A DNA stretch of 64,000 nt from Oscillospiraceae bacterium (lineage in GTDB: Bacteria > Bacillota > Clostridia > Oscillospirales > Ruminococcaceae): assembly GCA_003512525.1 (NCBI GenBank), contig DOQG01000071.1, forward strand, positions 1 through 64,000. The letters are read 5' to 3'. Shown here piece after piece: positions 45,187-54,148 of the stretch; the first letter of the stretch is position 1; the number at the start of each line of letters is the position of its first letter. The position numbers and the translations under genes are program-made. The notes under the pieces are model-generated. The model worked only from the letters and a program-made list of their open reading frames with translations. It made no database searches and was not told where the DNA came from.

Positions 45187-46284
45187 TTATTTGCCAAAGG
45201 ATACACCGATGCTTTTACCGGTGATTACAAGCTCATCGTTTTCGGGGACGAATTTCGTCTTCATTGTAACATCAGACAGCTTATTTTCTGAGATTTTACT
45301 GCCGATTTTTGCGACCGTGTAGCCGTATTTTTCCTGCTTTATCAGCATTGCGGCTCTTGCGCCGAACTTTGTTGCAAGCACTCTGTCATAAGCGGAGGGA
45401 GAACCGCCTCTCAGGATATGACCCGGAACAACAGTTCTTGACTCAAAGCCTGTTGCGGCTTCAATCTGCTTTGCTATGCGGTTTGTAACGGTAACCTCTC
45501 CTGCTTCAGCACGTTTTTTTGCACGTTCCTTTTTCTTCATAGCGGCTTCCGAAATATCCATCGCGCCCTCTGCGACCGCAATTATCGAGAATGTCTTTCC
45601 GGACTGCGCACGTTTTTCGCAAGCGTCGATGACCTTATCAATATCATAAGGGATCTCCGGGATAAGAATAATATCCGCACCGCCTGCAATACCCGAATAA
45701 AGCGTCAGCCAGCCTGCCTTGTTGCCCATTATCTCGATTACCATAATACGTCTGTGGGAGGTGGCTGTGGTGTGTATTCTGTCAACAACTTCGGTCGCTA
45801 TATCTACTGCGGTATGGAAGCCGAATGTAACATCTGTTCCCCATATATCGTTATCAATGGTTTTGGGAAGTCCGATTATATTCAGACCCTCTTCGGAAAG
45901 AAGATTTGCGGTCTTATGAGTTCCGTTGCCGCCGAGCGTCAGTATGCAGTCGAGCTTCTGCTGTTTATAGGTGGCTTTCATTTCAGCGACCTTGTCTATG
46001 TTATCCGCCTCTATTACCTGCATCATCTTATACGGTGTACGCTTTGTGCCGAGTATCGTTCCGCCTTGAGTGAGTATGCCGGAAAAATCCTCCGGCTTCA
46101 TTATGCGGCAGTTATTATGGATCAGACCGTGAAAACCGTTGGATATGCCGACTATCTCAACGTTGTCCTCGCCGAACATAGTGTAACAGGCTTTCGCCGC
46201 ACCTCTTATAGTAGCGTTGAGACCGGGGCAGTCGCCGCCGCTTGTCAGTATACCTATTCTGCGTTTTGCCATTTGTACATCCAA
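45187..46284 (-). CDS. pfkA: 6-phosphofructokinase, mixed-substrate type
   Basis: This enzyme phosphorylates fructose 6-phosphate in glycolysis. The 365-residue protein shows GILTSGGDCPGLNATIRG, LGGNGTHKTANLL, LPKTIDNDIWGTDVTFGF and IEIMGNKAGWLTLYSGIAGGAD. The group resembles the mixed-substrate or pyrophosphate-using PFKs: PKTIDND has Lys where typical ATP enzymes have Gly, yet GGNG keeps the Gly associated with ATP use. The donor therefore cannot be settled. AGGAAAGG precedes ATG 46284; ATG 46272 is a second possible start. Confidence 0.92.
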   Translation of the reverse strand: MDVQMAKRRIGILTSGGDCPGLNATIRGAAKACYTMFGEDNVEIVGISNGFHGLIHNNCRIMKPEDFSGILTQGGTILGTKRTPYKMMQVIEADNIDKVAEMKATYKQQKLDCILTLGGNGTHKTANLLSEEGLNIIGLPKTIDNDIWGTDVTFGFHTAVDIATEVVDRIHTTATSHRRIMVIEIMGNKAGWLTLYSGIAGGADIILIPEIPYDIDKVIDACEKRAQSGKTFSIIAVAEGAMDISEAAMKKKERAKKRAEAGEVTVTNRIAKQIEAATGFESRTVVPGHILRGGSPSAYDRVLATKFGARAAMLIKQEKYGYTVAKIGSKISENKLSDVTMKTKFVPENDELVITGKSIGVSFGK

Positions 46285-46320
46285 CCTTTCCTGAAAGATT
46301 TGTCGTTTTCTGCTATTTCA

Positions 46321-46348
46321 ATTATATCAGAAATACTCCAAAAGTCAA
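46321..46348 (-). promoter_or_regulatory. promoter for pfkA
   Basis: On the minus strand TTGACT, 16 bases and TATAAT lie about 40 bases before the pfkA start. Confidence 0.75.
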
Positions 46349-46394
46349 GAAAATATTATAGCTCGGATTATGCAGATTATACAATTTTTGTGTG

Positions 46395-47645
46395 TTATAC
46401 GCCTGTATATATTCCTGCGAACAGCGGTAACATCGTTTCATTGTCAAGTATCATATACATGAACGGACGATTAAGAATTACCTGCTTTTCGGCAATTACA
46501 CACCCCTCGTCAACCATTTCCACAAGAGCGGCGGCTCCTGCCTTTGTACCTTTTTCGTTTACCTCTATTTTCGTCTTGTGGATCACTTCGCCGATGGATA
46601 TATTGCCCATTGTCGATTTACCGATACCTGAAAAATCGGCGTTATTTTGGTCAAACGCAGTCGGCATACCGAGTGCCGAAAGGGCATCGTTCAGCTTTGA
46701 GGAATATTCATAGCCAAATTTCGGAAGCTTTACCTCTACAATGCAGTCTTCGGCACTTCCGAGTATCTTGCTTAATTTTTCACCCGATAACGATGTTATA
46801 AAACTTTTGATATCACCGCCAGGCAGTATTGCGGCAAAGCTGTACTTACCGTCCTTGTACTGCTTAATAAAGCCCTTGCAATCCTCATCTTCCAGATAAA
46901 TACTTTCATCTGAGCACAACATAGTGACTTTCATAAGCTTGTCTTCGGAGTTTGTGAATTTTCCGTCCGCTATATCATTTTCGCGATAGATGATATCCCA
47001 TTCCGCGTCAAAGCTGACAGCATTTACAAGATACATAATTGCTTCGTCCGGAATGCTGTCAAGTATATTGTTTATCATACCGTCGGTATTGTCGTTTACC
47101 CAACTGTTGATCTCTTTGCAAGTATCGTTGTCAAACGCACGCTTGTGTATCGCCGCACCGAAATAATCGGCGTTTGTCTGTAAAAAGTCCTTTTCAACGG
47201 TAAGTCTGTTTTCTTCATCTCTGAACCATATTGAATTTGCGTTTTTCAGCTTGAAGTCCTCGCCTGATGTAAGCGAGCCGCTGAATGAGGAAAGATACTT
47301 GTTCAGCTTGTCAAGGGGTATTCCGCTCCCGAGTACCTTTTCCATTTCGTCTTTGGTCTGACCGTTTGCACCGTTCACAGTCATTGTGAGTGCGGTCGAT
47401 ACCGACAGGGGAGAGATAAGAGTGTTTGATTTGCCGTCAAAGCATTTCTTAAGCAGTTCGACAGAGAAATTGCCGTATGCGTTTTTGAAAGCATCGTCGG
47501 GTTTTACGGTTTCGTGGCTTGCGGCTTTAATGCCTGTCATAAGATCCGTTGTTTCGAGGGATTTTTCCGACTGACAAGCCGAGAGGGTGAGAGTTGACGT
47601 GATGAGTGAACCTGCGATTATTGCTGATAAAATTCTTCTTTTCAT
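46395..47645 (-). CDS. serpin lipoprotein, second of a tandem pair
   Basis: Serpins trap serine proteases by a conformational change after the reactive loop is cut. This 416-residue protein has a signal peptide with a lipobox ending LTLSAC, so it should sit on the cell surface. The serpin fold follows: NTLISPLSVSTALTMTVNGANGQTKDEM near residues 75-105, VNAVSFDAEWD, the hinge VNEKGTKAGAAALVEM, and the C-terminal NRPFMYMILDNETMLPLFAGIY. The hinge keeps small residues, so it should be inhibitory. Aligned by length, the cut site falls near acidic residues (VDEG), unlike its paralogue. It is 41 bases after the other serpin on the minus strand and arose by duplication. Confidence 0.93.
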   Translation of the reverse strand: MKRRILSAIIAGSLITSTLTLSACQSEKSLETTDLMTGIKAASHETVKPDDAFKNAYGNFSVELLKKCFDGKSNTLISPLSVSTALTMTVNGANGQTKDEMEKVLGSGIPLDKLNKYLSSFSGSLTSGEDFKLKNANSIWFRDEENRLTVEKDFLQTNADYFGAAIHKRAFDNDTCKEINSWVNDNTDGMINNILDSIPDEAIMYLVNAVSFDAEWDIIYRENDIADGKFTNSEDKLMKVTMLCSDESIYLEDEDCKGFIKQYKDGKYSFAAILPGGDIKSFITSLSGEKLSKILGSAEDCIVEVKLPKFGYEYSSKLNDALSALGMPTAFDQNNADFSGIGKSTMGNISIGEVIHKTKIEVNEKGTKAGAAALVEMVDEGCVIAEKQVILNRPFMYMILDNETMLPLFAGIYTGV

Positions 47646-47686
47646 ACTGTTCTCCTTTCGATAGACGGTTTATGCACCGTCATTTA

Positions 47687-48922
47687 TCATATACCTGTAT
47701 ACACGCCTGCAAACAGCGGTAACATTATTTCGTTGTCGATTATCATATACATGAACGGACGATTCAGGATTACCTGCTTATCGCCGTCCGGAGCGGCGGA
47801 CATAACCACGCCTGTTGCGGCGACAGCCCTTGTACCTTCTTCGGTAACGGATATCTTCGTTTTGTGTAGTACATCACTGATGAGAAGTTTATCACCCGAA
47901 ATACCCGAAAAATCAGCGCTGTCGGAAAAGGCTGTAGGCATACCGAGAGCTTTCAATGCTTCACTGAGTCCGGCGCTGTATTCATACTCAAACTTCGGAA
48001 TTTTAGCAACAACGTTTGTGGTTTCGGTATTCTGCAACATTTTGAAAAGCTTATCTCCGTTGAGTGAACCGACAAAATCCGATATAGAAACATTGCTGTC
48101 GGGTAGTATTGCGGCGAAACCGTATTTACCGCCCTTATACTTCTTGATAAAACCTGTGCAGTTATCGCCGTTTATGTATTCGCTTTCTTCGGAAATCAGC
48201 ATTGTGACTGACTGCTCGTTGCCGTTAGCGTCTGTGAACGTTCCGTCTTCAACAAAGTTGTCAAAGTAGTAAGTTTCCCATACGGCATTGAAAGCTGTTG
48301 CGTTGATAAGTGCAATATTTGAAAGCGCATCGCCGTTGTCAAGAAGCTTGTCGATCATACCGTCTGTATGTTCACTGACCCAATTGTTGATATCGTTCAC
48401 AATCTCGCTGTTATATGCACGTTTGTATATTTCGGCGTGGTAAAAGTCGGCGTTGGTATGTAAAAACTCATTGTTCACATTGAAATTGTTGTCTTTGATA
48501 AACCATATCGAATTTGCGTTTTTCAGCTTGAAACCCTCACCGGAAGTCAGCGAGCCGCCGAATGATGAAAGATATTTGTTCAGTTCGTCAATGGGCATTC
48601 CGCTCCCGAGTACCTTTTCCATTTCATCTTTGGTCTGACCGTTTGCACCATTTGCGGTCATTGTGAGTGCGGATGATACCGACAGGGGAGAGATAAGCGT
48701 GTTTGATTTGCCGTCAAAGCATTTCTTAAGCAGTTCGACAGAGAAATTGTCGTATGCGCTCTTAAAAGCATCGTCGGGTTTTACGGTTTCGTGGTTTGCG
48801 GCTTTGATGCCTGTCATAAGATCCGTTGTTTCGAGGGATTTTTCCGACTGACAAGCCGAGAGTGAGAGTGCTGATATGAGTATTGCGCTTGTTAATGTGA
48901 GGGATGTAAATTTTCGTTTCAT
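47687..48922 (-). CDS. serpin lipoprotein, first of a tandem pair
   Basis: This 411-residue serpin also has a lipoprotein signal peptide (LSLSAC). Its first 130 residues after the lipobox are nearly the same as in the neighbouring serpin, and later parts diverge. The hinge TEEGTRAVAATGVVMSAAPDG carries small residues, with Ala/Met-type residues near the predicted cut site, which would suit elastase-like proteases. AAAGGAG lies before ATG 48922; an upstream in-frame Met at 48976 has none and would spoil the signal peptide. Serpins of [Eubacterium] siraeum called siropins inhibit human neutrophil elastase and proteinase 3; I infer that this pair may correspond to them. Confidence 0.93.
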   Translation of the reverse strand: MKRKFTSLTLTSAILISALSLSACQSEKSLETTDLMTGIKAANHETVKPDDAFKSAYDNFSVELLKKCFDGKSNTLISPLSVSSALTMTANGANGQTKDEMEKVLGSGMPIDELNKYLSSFGGSLTSGEGFKLKNANSIWFIKDNNFNVNNEFLHTNADFYHAEIYKRAYNSEIVNDINNWVSEHTDGMIDKLLDNGDALSNIALINATAFNAVWETYYFDNFVEDGTFTDANGNEQSVTMLISEESEYINGDNCTGFIKKYKGGKYGFAAILPDSNVSISDFVGSLNGDKLFKMLQNTETTNVVAKIPKFEYEYSAGLSEALKALGMPTAFSDSADFSGISGDKLLISDVLHKTKISVTEEGTRAVAATGVVMSAAPDGDKQVILNRPFMYMIIDNEIMLPLFAGVYTGI

Positions 48923-49021
48923 AAATAGCTCCTTTCGCAGTAAGAAAATCGTGTACTGTATTCGCATATAATACAATTCAAAGCGTCTGATTGTCCACGA
49001 AATAATTTATTTTCTGATTAA

Positions 49022-49049
49022 ATTATATAATATTTTTCCTCAAAGTCAA
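49022..49049 (-). promoter_or_regulatory. promoter for the serpin pair
   Basis: On the minus strand TTGACT, a 16-base spacer and TATAAT lie about 100 bases before the start at 48922. Confidence 0.65.
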
Positions 49050-49162
49050 TAAAAGTTACAAGATTGTAACCATTTCGTCGGCATCATGCAACCGCTTTTG
49101 CCGACCGCTGAGTTCAACGGGCGGCGATGGCGTTTTTAATGACGATATTTCGGTTTTTTCTA

Positions 49163-49192
49163 TTGACAAACGTAAGCCGGATAGATTATAAT
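49163..49192 (+). promoter_or_regulatory. promoter for xylB
   Basis: TTGACA, an 18-base spacer and TATAAT lie about 70 bases before the xylB start. Confidence 0.85.
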
Positions 49193-49203
49193 TATGTAAG
49201 GAG

Positions 49204-49221
49204 CGTGTAAGGTTTTACACG
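49204..49221 (+). promoter_or_regulatory. palindrome just downstream of the xylB promoter (candidate operator)
   Basis: CGTGTAA and TTACACG are perfect inverted arms separated by GGTT. The site begins 12 bases after the -10 box, at or near the transcription start, a place suited to a repressor. It could also form a small RNA hairpin. No regulator gene is adjacent. Confidence 0.5.
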
Positions 49222-49261
49222 ACAAAATTCTATGAAGTTTTGAAAAACAAGGAGAACAGAT

Positions 49262-50791
49262 ATGGCATACATACTCGGTGTCGATATAGGAACGTCCGGT
49301 ACAAAGACTGTACTTTTCAGCGAAGACGGTACACCCGTTGCATCGGCGCTTTACGATTATCCTCTTTACACTCCCTGCAACGGCTATGCCGAGCAGGAGC
49401 CCGCAGACTGGTGGAATGCCTGCGTAAACGGTATACGTGACGTAGTTGCAAAGAGCGGAGTCCCCGCAGATGAGATAAAGGGCGTAGGTCTTTCGGGTCA
49501 GATGCACGGTCTTGTTATGCTGGACAAGGATAACAAGGTAATAAGAAAGAGTATTATCTGGTGCGACCAGCGTACAGGCAAGGAAGTGGTTGAGATAACC
49601 GAAAAGGTAGGTCATGACAGACTTATCGCTATCACAGCTAACCCCGCTATCACAGGCTTTACAGCCGCAAAGATCATGTGGGTAAAGAACAACGAGCCTG
49701 AAAATTACGAAAAGTGCCGTCACATTCTGCTCCCTAAGGACTATATAAGATTTATGCTGACGGGCGAGTTTGCTACCGAAGTTTCCGATGCATCGGGTAT
49801 GCAGCTTCTTGATATTCCCGGCAGATGCTGGTCTGACGAGGTACTGACAAAGCTCGGTATCGACAAGTCGCTTCTTGCAAAGGTTTACGAAAGCCCTGAG
49901 ATAACAGGTACTGTTACAAAGGCGGTAGCACAGGCTACAGGCCTTAAGGAAGGTACTCCGGTAGTCGGCGGTGCAGGCGATAATGCGGCTGCAGCTGTCG
50001 GAACGGGTGTAGTAGAAGACGGTAAGGCTTTCACAACTATCGGTTCAAGCGGCGTTGTATTTGCGCATACTTCCGATATATCTATCGACCCCAAGGGCAG
50101 AGTACATACATTCTGCTGTGCTGTTCCCGGTTGCTGGCACGTTATGGGTGTTACTCAGTCCGCAGGTCTGTCACTCAAGTGGTTCAGGGATAACTTTGCA
50201 TGGAGTGAGATGGAAACAGCCGCTTCTATGGGTGTTGACCCGTACTACCTTATGGACAAGGAAGCAGACAGTGTACCGATAGGCGCAAACAGACTGCTCT
50301 ATATGCCTTATCTCAACGGTGAGAGAACACCTCACCTTGACCCCAACGTAAGAGGTGCATTCGTAGGACTGTCTACAATGCATAAGAAGAAGGATATGCT
50401 CAGAGCTGTTATGGAGGGTGTTTCCTATTCACTGCGTGACTGTGTTGAGGTTATGCGTGAGATGAATATCAACATTGATGATATGATGGCTTGCGGCGGC
50501 GGCGGAACATCACCGCTGTGGCGGCAGATGCTTGCAGATCTTTATGCCTGCAACGTAAAGACTACAGCAAACAAGGAAGGTCCAGCACTCGGCGTTGCAC
50601 TTCTTGCGGCTGTAGGCGCAGGTATTTACAGCTCTGTGCCTGAGGCGTGCAAGGCGGTAATCAAGCCCGAAAAGATACAGGAGCCTATAGCTGAAAACAG
50701 TGCCAAGTACGAAAAGGTATATGCGCTTTACAAGAAGCTGTATCCCGCTATGAAAGCAAACTTTGACGAGCTTGCTTCACTTGATGTTTAA
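49262..50791 (+). CDS. xylB: xylulokinase
   Basis: Xylulokinase phosphorylates D-xylulose to xylulose 5-phosphate for the pentose phosphate pathway. The 509-residue FGGY kinase shows YILGVDIGTSGTKTVLF at the start, GLSGQMHGLVMLD, IIWCDQRT, VVGGAGDNAAAAVGTG and ACGGGGTSPLWRQMLAD. CAAGGAG precedes the ATG. It is followed by a transaldolase-like gene and glyA; the first two together handle pentose sugars. Confidence 0.93.
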   Translation: MAYILGVDIGTSGTKTVLFSEDGTPVASALYDYPLYTPCNGYAEQEPADWWNACVNGIRDVVAKSGVPADEIKGVGLSGQMHGLVMLDKDNKVIRKSIIWCDQRTGKEVVEITEKVGHDRLIAITANPAITGFTAAKIMWVKNNEPENYEKCRHILLPKDYIRFMLTGEFATEVSDASGMQLLDIPGRCWSDEVLTKLGIDKSLLAKVYESPEITGTVTKAVAQATGLKEGTPVVGGAGDNAAAAVGTGVVEDGKAFTTIGSSGVVFAHTSDISIDPKGRVHTFCCAVPGCWHVMGVTQSAGLSLKWFRDNFAWSEMETAASMGVDPYYLMDKEADSVPIGANRLLYMPYLNGERTPHLDPNVRGAFVGLSTMHKKKDMLRAVMEGVSYSLRDCVEVMREMNINIDDMMACGGGGTSPLWRQMLADLYACNVKTTANKEGPALGVALLAAVGAGIYSSVPEACKAVIKPEKIQEPIAENSAKYEKVYALYKKLYPAMKANFDELASLDV

Positions 50792-50884
50792 ATAATATAT
50801 GTATGTGACGGAAAGCGGCTTTGTGTGTATGCCGTGTTCCGTATAAATATTATGTTTAGTCCGGTTTACCGGAAAGGAGTAGTT

Positions 50885-51538
50885 ATGAAACTTTTTATCG
50901 ACACAGCGAACGTTGATGACATCAGACGTGCCAATGATATGGGCATTATCTGCGGCGTTACAACAAATCCCTCACTTATCGCAAAAGAGGGAAGAGATTT
51001 CAAGCAGGTAGTAAAGGAGATCACAGAGATTGTTGACGGACCTGTTTCCGCCGAAGTAATTTCGCTTGAAGCAGACAAGATGGTTGAGGAGGCTCTTCCT
51101 CTTGCCGCAATACACAAAAATATCGTTATAAAGCTCCCTATGTGCGAAGAGGGTCTTAAGGCTTGCAAGCAGCTCACTGCAAAGGGCATAAAGACAAACG
51201 TTACTCTCGTATTCTCAGCCGCTCAGGCGCTTCTCGCCGCAAGAGCAGGAGCTACATTTGTAAGCCCGTTCCTCGGCAGACTTGACGATATAGGCATGGA
51301 AGGCATGAACCTTATCGAAGAGATCGTTGATATCTTCAACGCACAGGGTATTGAAACAGAGATCATAGCCGCATCTATCCGTAACCCCATGCATGTTACA
51401 CAGGCGGCAAGACTCGGTTGTGATATCGCAACCGTTCCTATGAACGTTCTTCTCCAGATGCTTAAGCACCCCCTTACCGACAACGGTATAGACAGATTCC
51501 TTAAGGACTGGGAAGGTTTCACTTCTAAGCAGAAGTAA
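50885..51538 (+). CDS. transaldolase-like / fructose-6-phosphate aldolase family protein
   Basis: This 217-residue protein belongs to the short transaldolase group (TalC/FSA type). The opening [35 protein letters not shown], the Schiff-base Lys83 in IVIKLPM, and the C-terminal [26 protein letters not shown] are diagnostic. AAAGGAG lies before ATG 50885; an upstream in-frame start is not supported. Members act as transaldolase or as fructose-6-phosphate aldolase; next to xylB, transaldolase activity in pentose use is more likely. Confidence 0.92.
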   Translation: MKLFIDTANVDDIRRANDMGIICGVTTNPSLIAKEGRDFKQVVKEITEIVDGPVSAEVISLEADKMVEEALPLAAIHKNIVIKLPMCEEGLKACKQLTAKGIKTNVTLVFSAAQALLAARAGATFVSPFLGRLDDIGMEGMNLIEEIVDIFNAQGIETEIIAASIRNPMHVTQAARLGCDIATVPMNVLLQMLKHPLTDNGIDRFLKDWEGFTSKQK

Positions 51539-51587
51539 TCAGAGCCGCTCAAAAAGCGTGCTTAAAATAACCGAAAGGACAAATGAA

Positions 51588-52844
51588 ATGTACAGTAATT
51601 TAGTTGACACGATCGGCTTTCTCAAGGGTATAGATCCCGATGTTGCTGATGCAATGGACAAGGAGCTTGCCCGTCAGAGAAGAAATCTTGAGCTTATTGC
51701 AAGCGAGAATATTGTTTCTCCGGCTGTTATGGCGGCTATGGGAAGCGTTCTTACGAACAAGTATGCTGAGGGATACCCCGGCAAGCGTTATTACGGTGGA
51801 TGCGAGGACGTTGATATAGTTGAGAATATCGCTATTGAACGTGCCTGCAAGCTGTTCGGAGCAAAGTATGCGAATGTACAGGCTCACTCCGGCGCACAGG
51901 CTAATACAGCGGTTTATTTTGCACTGCTTAACCCCGGTGATACCGTAATGGGTATGAGTCTTGCACACGGCGGACACCTGACACACGGTTCGCCCGTAAA
52001 TATCTCGGGCAAGTACTTCAACTTCGTGCCATACGGTCTTGACGAGAAAACCGGCAGACTGAATTACGACAATATACTTGCGCTGGCAAAGGAGCATAAG
52101 CCTAAGCTTATCGTTGCAGGTGCAAGCGCATATCCCAGAGCTATAGATTTTGAAAAGCTCTCGGCTATTGCTAAGGAAGTAGGAGCATATCTCATGGTAG
52201 ATATGGCTCATATCGCAGGTCTTGTTGCAGGCGGTCAGCATATGTCACCCGTGCCTTATGCCGATATCGTAACAACGACCACACATAAGACTTTAAGAGG
52301 TCCTCGCGGCGGACTTATTCTCACAAACGACGAGGAGCTTTCAAAGAAGATAAATAAGGCTATATTCCCCGGAACACAGGGCGGTCCTTTAATGCACGTT
52401 ATCGCCGCAAAGGCAGTTTGCTTCGGAGAGGCATTGAAGCCGGAATTTACGGAATATGCAAAGCAGATAGTTAAGAATGCTGCAGTTCTCGCCGATTCGT
52501 TGCTTGAAAAGGGATTTGATCTGGTATCCGGCGGTACGGACAACCACCTTATGCTTGTTGACCTCCAGCCTTTCAACATCACCGGCAAAGAGCTTGAGAA
52601 GAAGCTCGATGAGGTATATATCACAGTTAATAAGAATGCTGTTCCGAACGACCCTCAGAGTCCGTTCGTAACAAGCGGCGTACGTATAGGAACACCTGCT
52701 GTTACAACAAGAGGTCTTAAGGAAGACGATATGAAGCAGATCGCACAGTGCATCTATCTTACTGCAACCGACTTTGACAACAGCGCAGACAAGGTAAGAG
52801 AAACCGTAACGGAAATTTGCAGAAAGTACCCGCTGTACGAATAA
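51588..52844 (+). CDS. glyA: serine hydroxymethyltransferase
   Basis: This PLP enzyme converts serine and tetrahydrofolate to glycine and methylenetetrahydrofolate. From ATG 51588 it has 418 residues. Motifs: [49 protein letters not shown], and the PLP Lys in [22 protein letters not shown] lies upstream. It follows the transaldolase gene closely and may be cotranscribed. Confidence 0.96.
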   Translation: MYSNLVDTIGFLKGIDPDVADAMDKELARQRRNLELIASENIVSPAVMAAMGSVLTNKYAEGYPGKRYYGGCEDVDIVENIAIERACKLFGAKYANVQAHSGAQANTAVYFALLNPGDTVMGMSLAHGGHLTHGSPVNISGKYFNFVPYGLDEKTGRLNYDNILALAKEHKPKLIVAGASAYPRAIDFEKLSAIAKEVGAYLMVDMAHIAGLVAGGQHMSPVPYADIVTTTTHKTLRGPRGGLILTNDEELSKKINKAIFPGTQGGPLMHVIAAKAVCFGEALKPEFTEYAKQIVKNAAVLADSLLEKGFDLVSGGTDNHLMLVDLQPFNITGKELEKKLDEVYITVNKNAVPNDPQSPFVTSGVRIGTPAVTTRGLKEDDMKQIAQCIYLTATDFDNSADKVRETVTEICRKYPLYE

Positions 52845-52857
52845 ATTATATTTAATC

Positions 52858-52890
52858 GAAAACGAGAGATGAAAGCTGTCCCTCGTTTTC
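52858..52890 (+). terminator. hairpin between glyA and the prs-like gene
   Basis: GAAAACGAG and CTCGTTTTC form a perfect 9-bp stem. There is no T-run after it beyond the arm, so it may be a weak terminator or RNA processing site. Confidence 0.55.
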
Positions 52891-52929
52891 GTGCTGTATA
52901 AAATGTTGAAGACAGAAAGGAATTTATAA

Positions 52930-54078
52930 ATGACAGCATCAGCAAGAGACATTATTTTTAATCATTCCGAAAGAGTAGCTCCTCTCGGACTTATTGCAAT
53001 CCCGGGTTCTGAGGAGCTCGGCAGGAAGGTAAATGAGTACCTTGTAACATGGTCACAGGAAGCCGGCTATGATTATGATAATTTCCTTATTGAGAATGAG
53101 TGCCCCAGGTTTTCTTCCGGTGACGGCAAGGCTCTTATCAAGAACACCGTAAGAGGCTATGACCTTTACATTATTGCGGATTTTGGCAATTACAGCCTTG
53201 AATATCCGCTTTTCGGAAGAATGAACCGTATGTCGCCCGACGACCACTTCCAGAACCTTAAACGTATCATACAGGCTATCGGAGGTAAGGCTCACCGTAT
53301 CAGCATAATCACGCCTATCCTTTACGGCGGAAGACAGCACAGAAGGAATTACAGAGAGTCGCTTGACTGTGCTGTAGCTCTTCAGGAGCTTCAGAATATG
53401 GGCGTTTCCAATATCATTGCGTTTGACGCTCACGACCCCAGAGTATGCAACGCAGTACCGCTTATGGGCTTTGATAACATTATCCCCACATATCAGGTAT
53501 TGAAGGCTCTGTTCAAGTATGTCAAGGACTTCAAGATGGATAAGGATCACTTTATGGTTGTCAGCCCCGATGAGGGTGCTCTCAACAGAAATATGTATTA
53601 TTCGTCTGTTCTTGGTGTGGACCTTGGTATGTTCTATAAAAGACGTGACTATTCGCAGGTGGTGAACGGACGCAACCCTATCGTAGCTCACGAATATCTC
53701 GGTAACTCTGTTGAGGGTAAAGATGTATTCATCGCCGATGATATCATTTCATCCGGTGAATCTATGCTCGATATAGCTATCGAACTCAAAAAGCGAAATG
53801 CTAAAAGAATTTTTGCATATGCGACGTATCCTATCTTTACAAACGGTCTTGAAGCATTTGACAAGGCTTATGCCGAGGGCAAGATCGACTATGTGTTCGG
53901 TACGAACCTTTCCTACAGAACTCCCGAACTTCTCAGCAGAGAATGGTTCTGCGAGGTTGACGTATCAAAGTATCTGTCATATCTGATTATGGCTCTTAAC
54001 CACGATATGTCGATCAGCAAGGTTATAGATCCTCACCAGAAGATAAGCGCTTTACTTGAAAAGCACATGAACGACTGA
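52930..54078 (+). CDS. ribose-phosphate pyrophosphokinase, divergent long form
   Basis: PRPP synthetase makes phosphoribosyl pyrophosphate for nucleotide and amino acid synthesis. This 382-residue protein is longer than the usual 315 residues and diverged in the N-terminal half, but keeps ILYGGRQHRR, FDAHDPRVCNAVP, VVSPDEGAL and the PRPP-binding loop KDVFIADDIISSGESMLD. It ends with an extra helical region. The normal prs of the genome may lie elsewhere. The start has AAAGGAA upstream. Confidence 0.88.
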   Translation: MTASARDIIFNHSERVAPLGLIAIPGSEELGRKVNEYLVTWSQEAGYDYDNFLIENECPRFSSGDGKALIKNTVRGYDLYIIADFGNYSLEYPLFGRMNRMSPDDHFQNLKRIIQAIGGKAHRISIITPILYGGRQHRRNYRESLDCAVALQELQNMGVSNIIAFDAHDPRVCNAVPLMGFDNIIPTYQVLKALFKYVKDFKMDKDHFMVVSPDEGALNRNMYYSSVLGVDLGMFYKRRDYSQVVNGRNPIVAHEYLGNSVEGKDVFIADDIISSGESMLDIAIELKKRNAKRIFAYATYPIFTNGLEAFDKAYAEGKIDYVFGTNLSYRTPELLSREWFCEVDVSKYLSYLIMALNHDMSISKVIDPHQKISALLEKHMND

Positions 54079-54099
54079 TAAGGTAATATGGTTATTTCT

Positions 54100-54135
54100 G
54101 CCTCCGCTCTGTGACGGGCGGAGGCTTATATTTTA
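54100..54135 (+). terminator. terminator after the prs-like gene
   Basis: GCCTCCG and CGGAGGC form a 7-bp stem with a 12-base loop, followed by TTATATTTT. Confidence 0.75.
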
Positions 54136-54148
54136 CAGGAGATAAACT

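Noticed and set aside
51600..52952. Long minus-strand frames opposite glyA, and similar long antisense frames elsewhere
   Set aside because: They are shadows of strongly coding genes: low-complexity translations without ribosome binding sites or family likeness.
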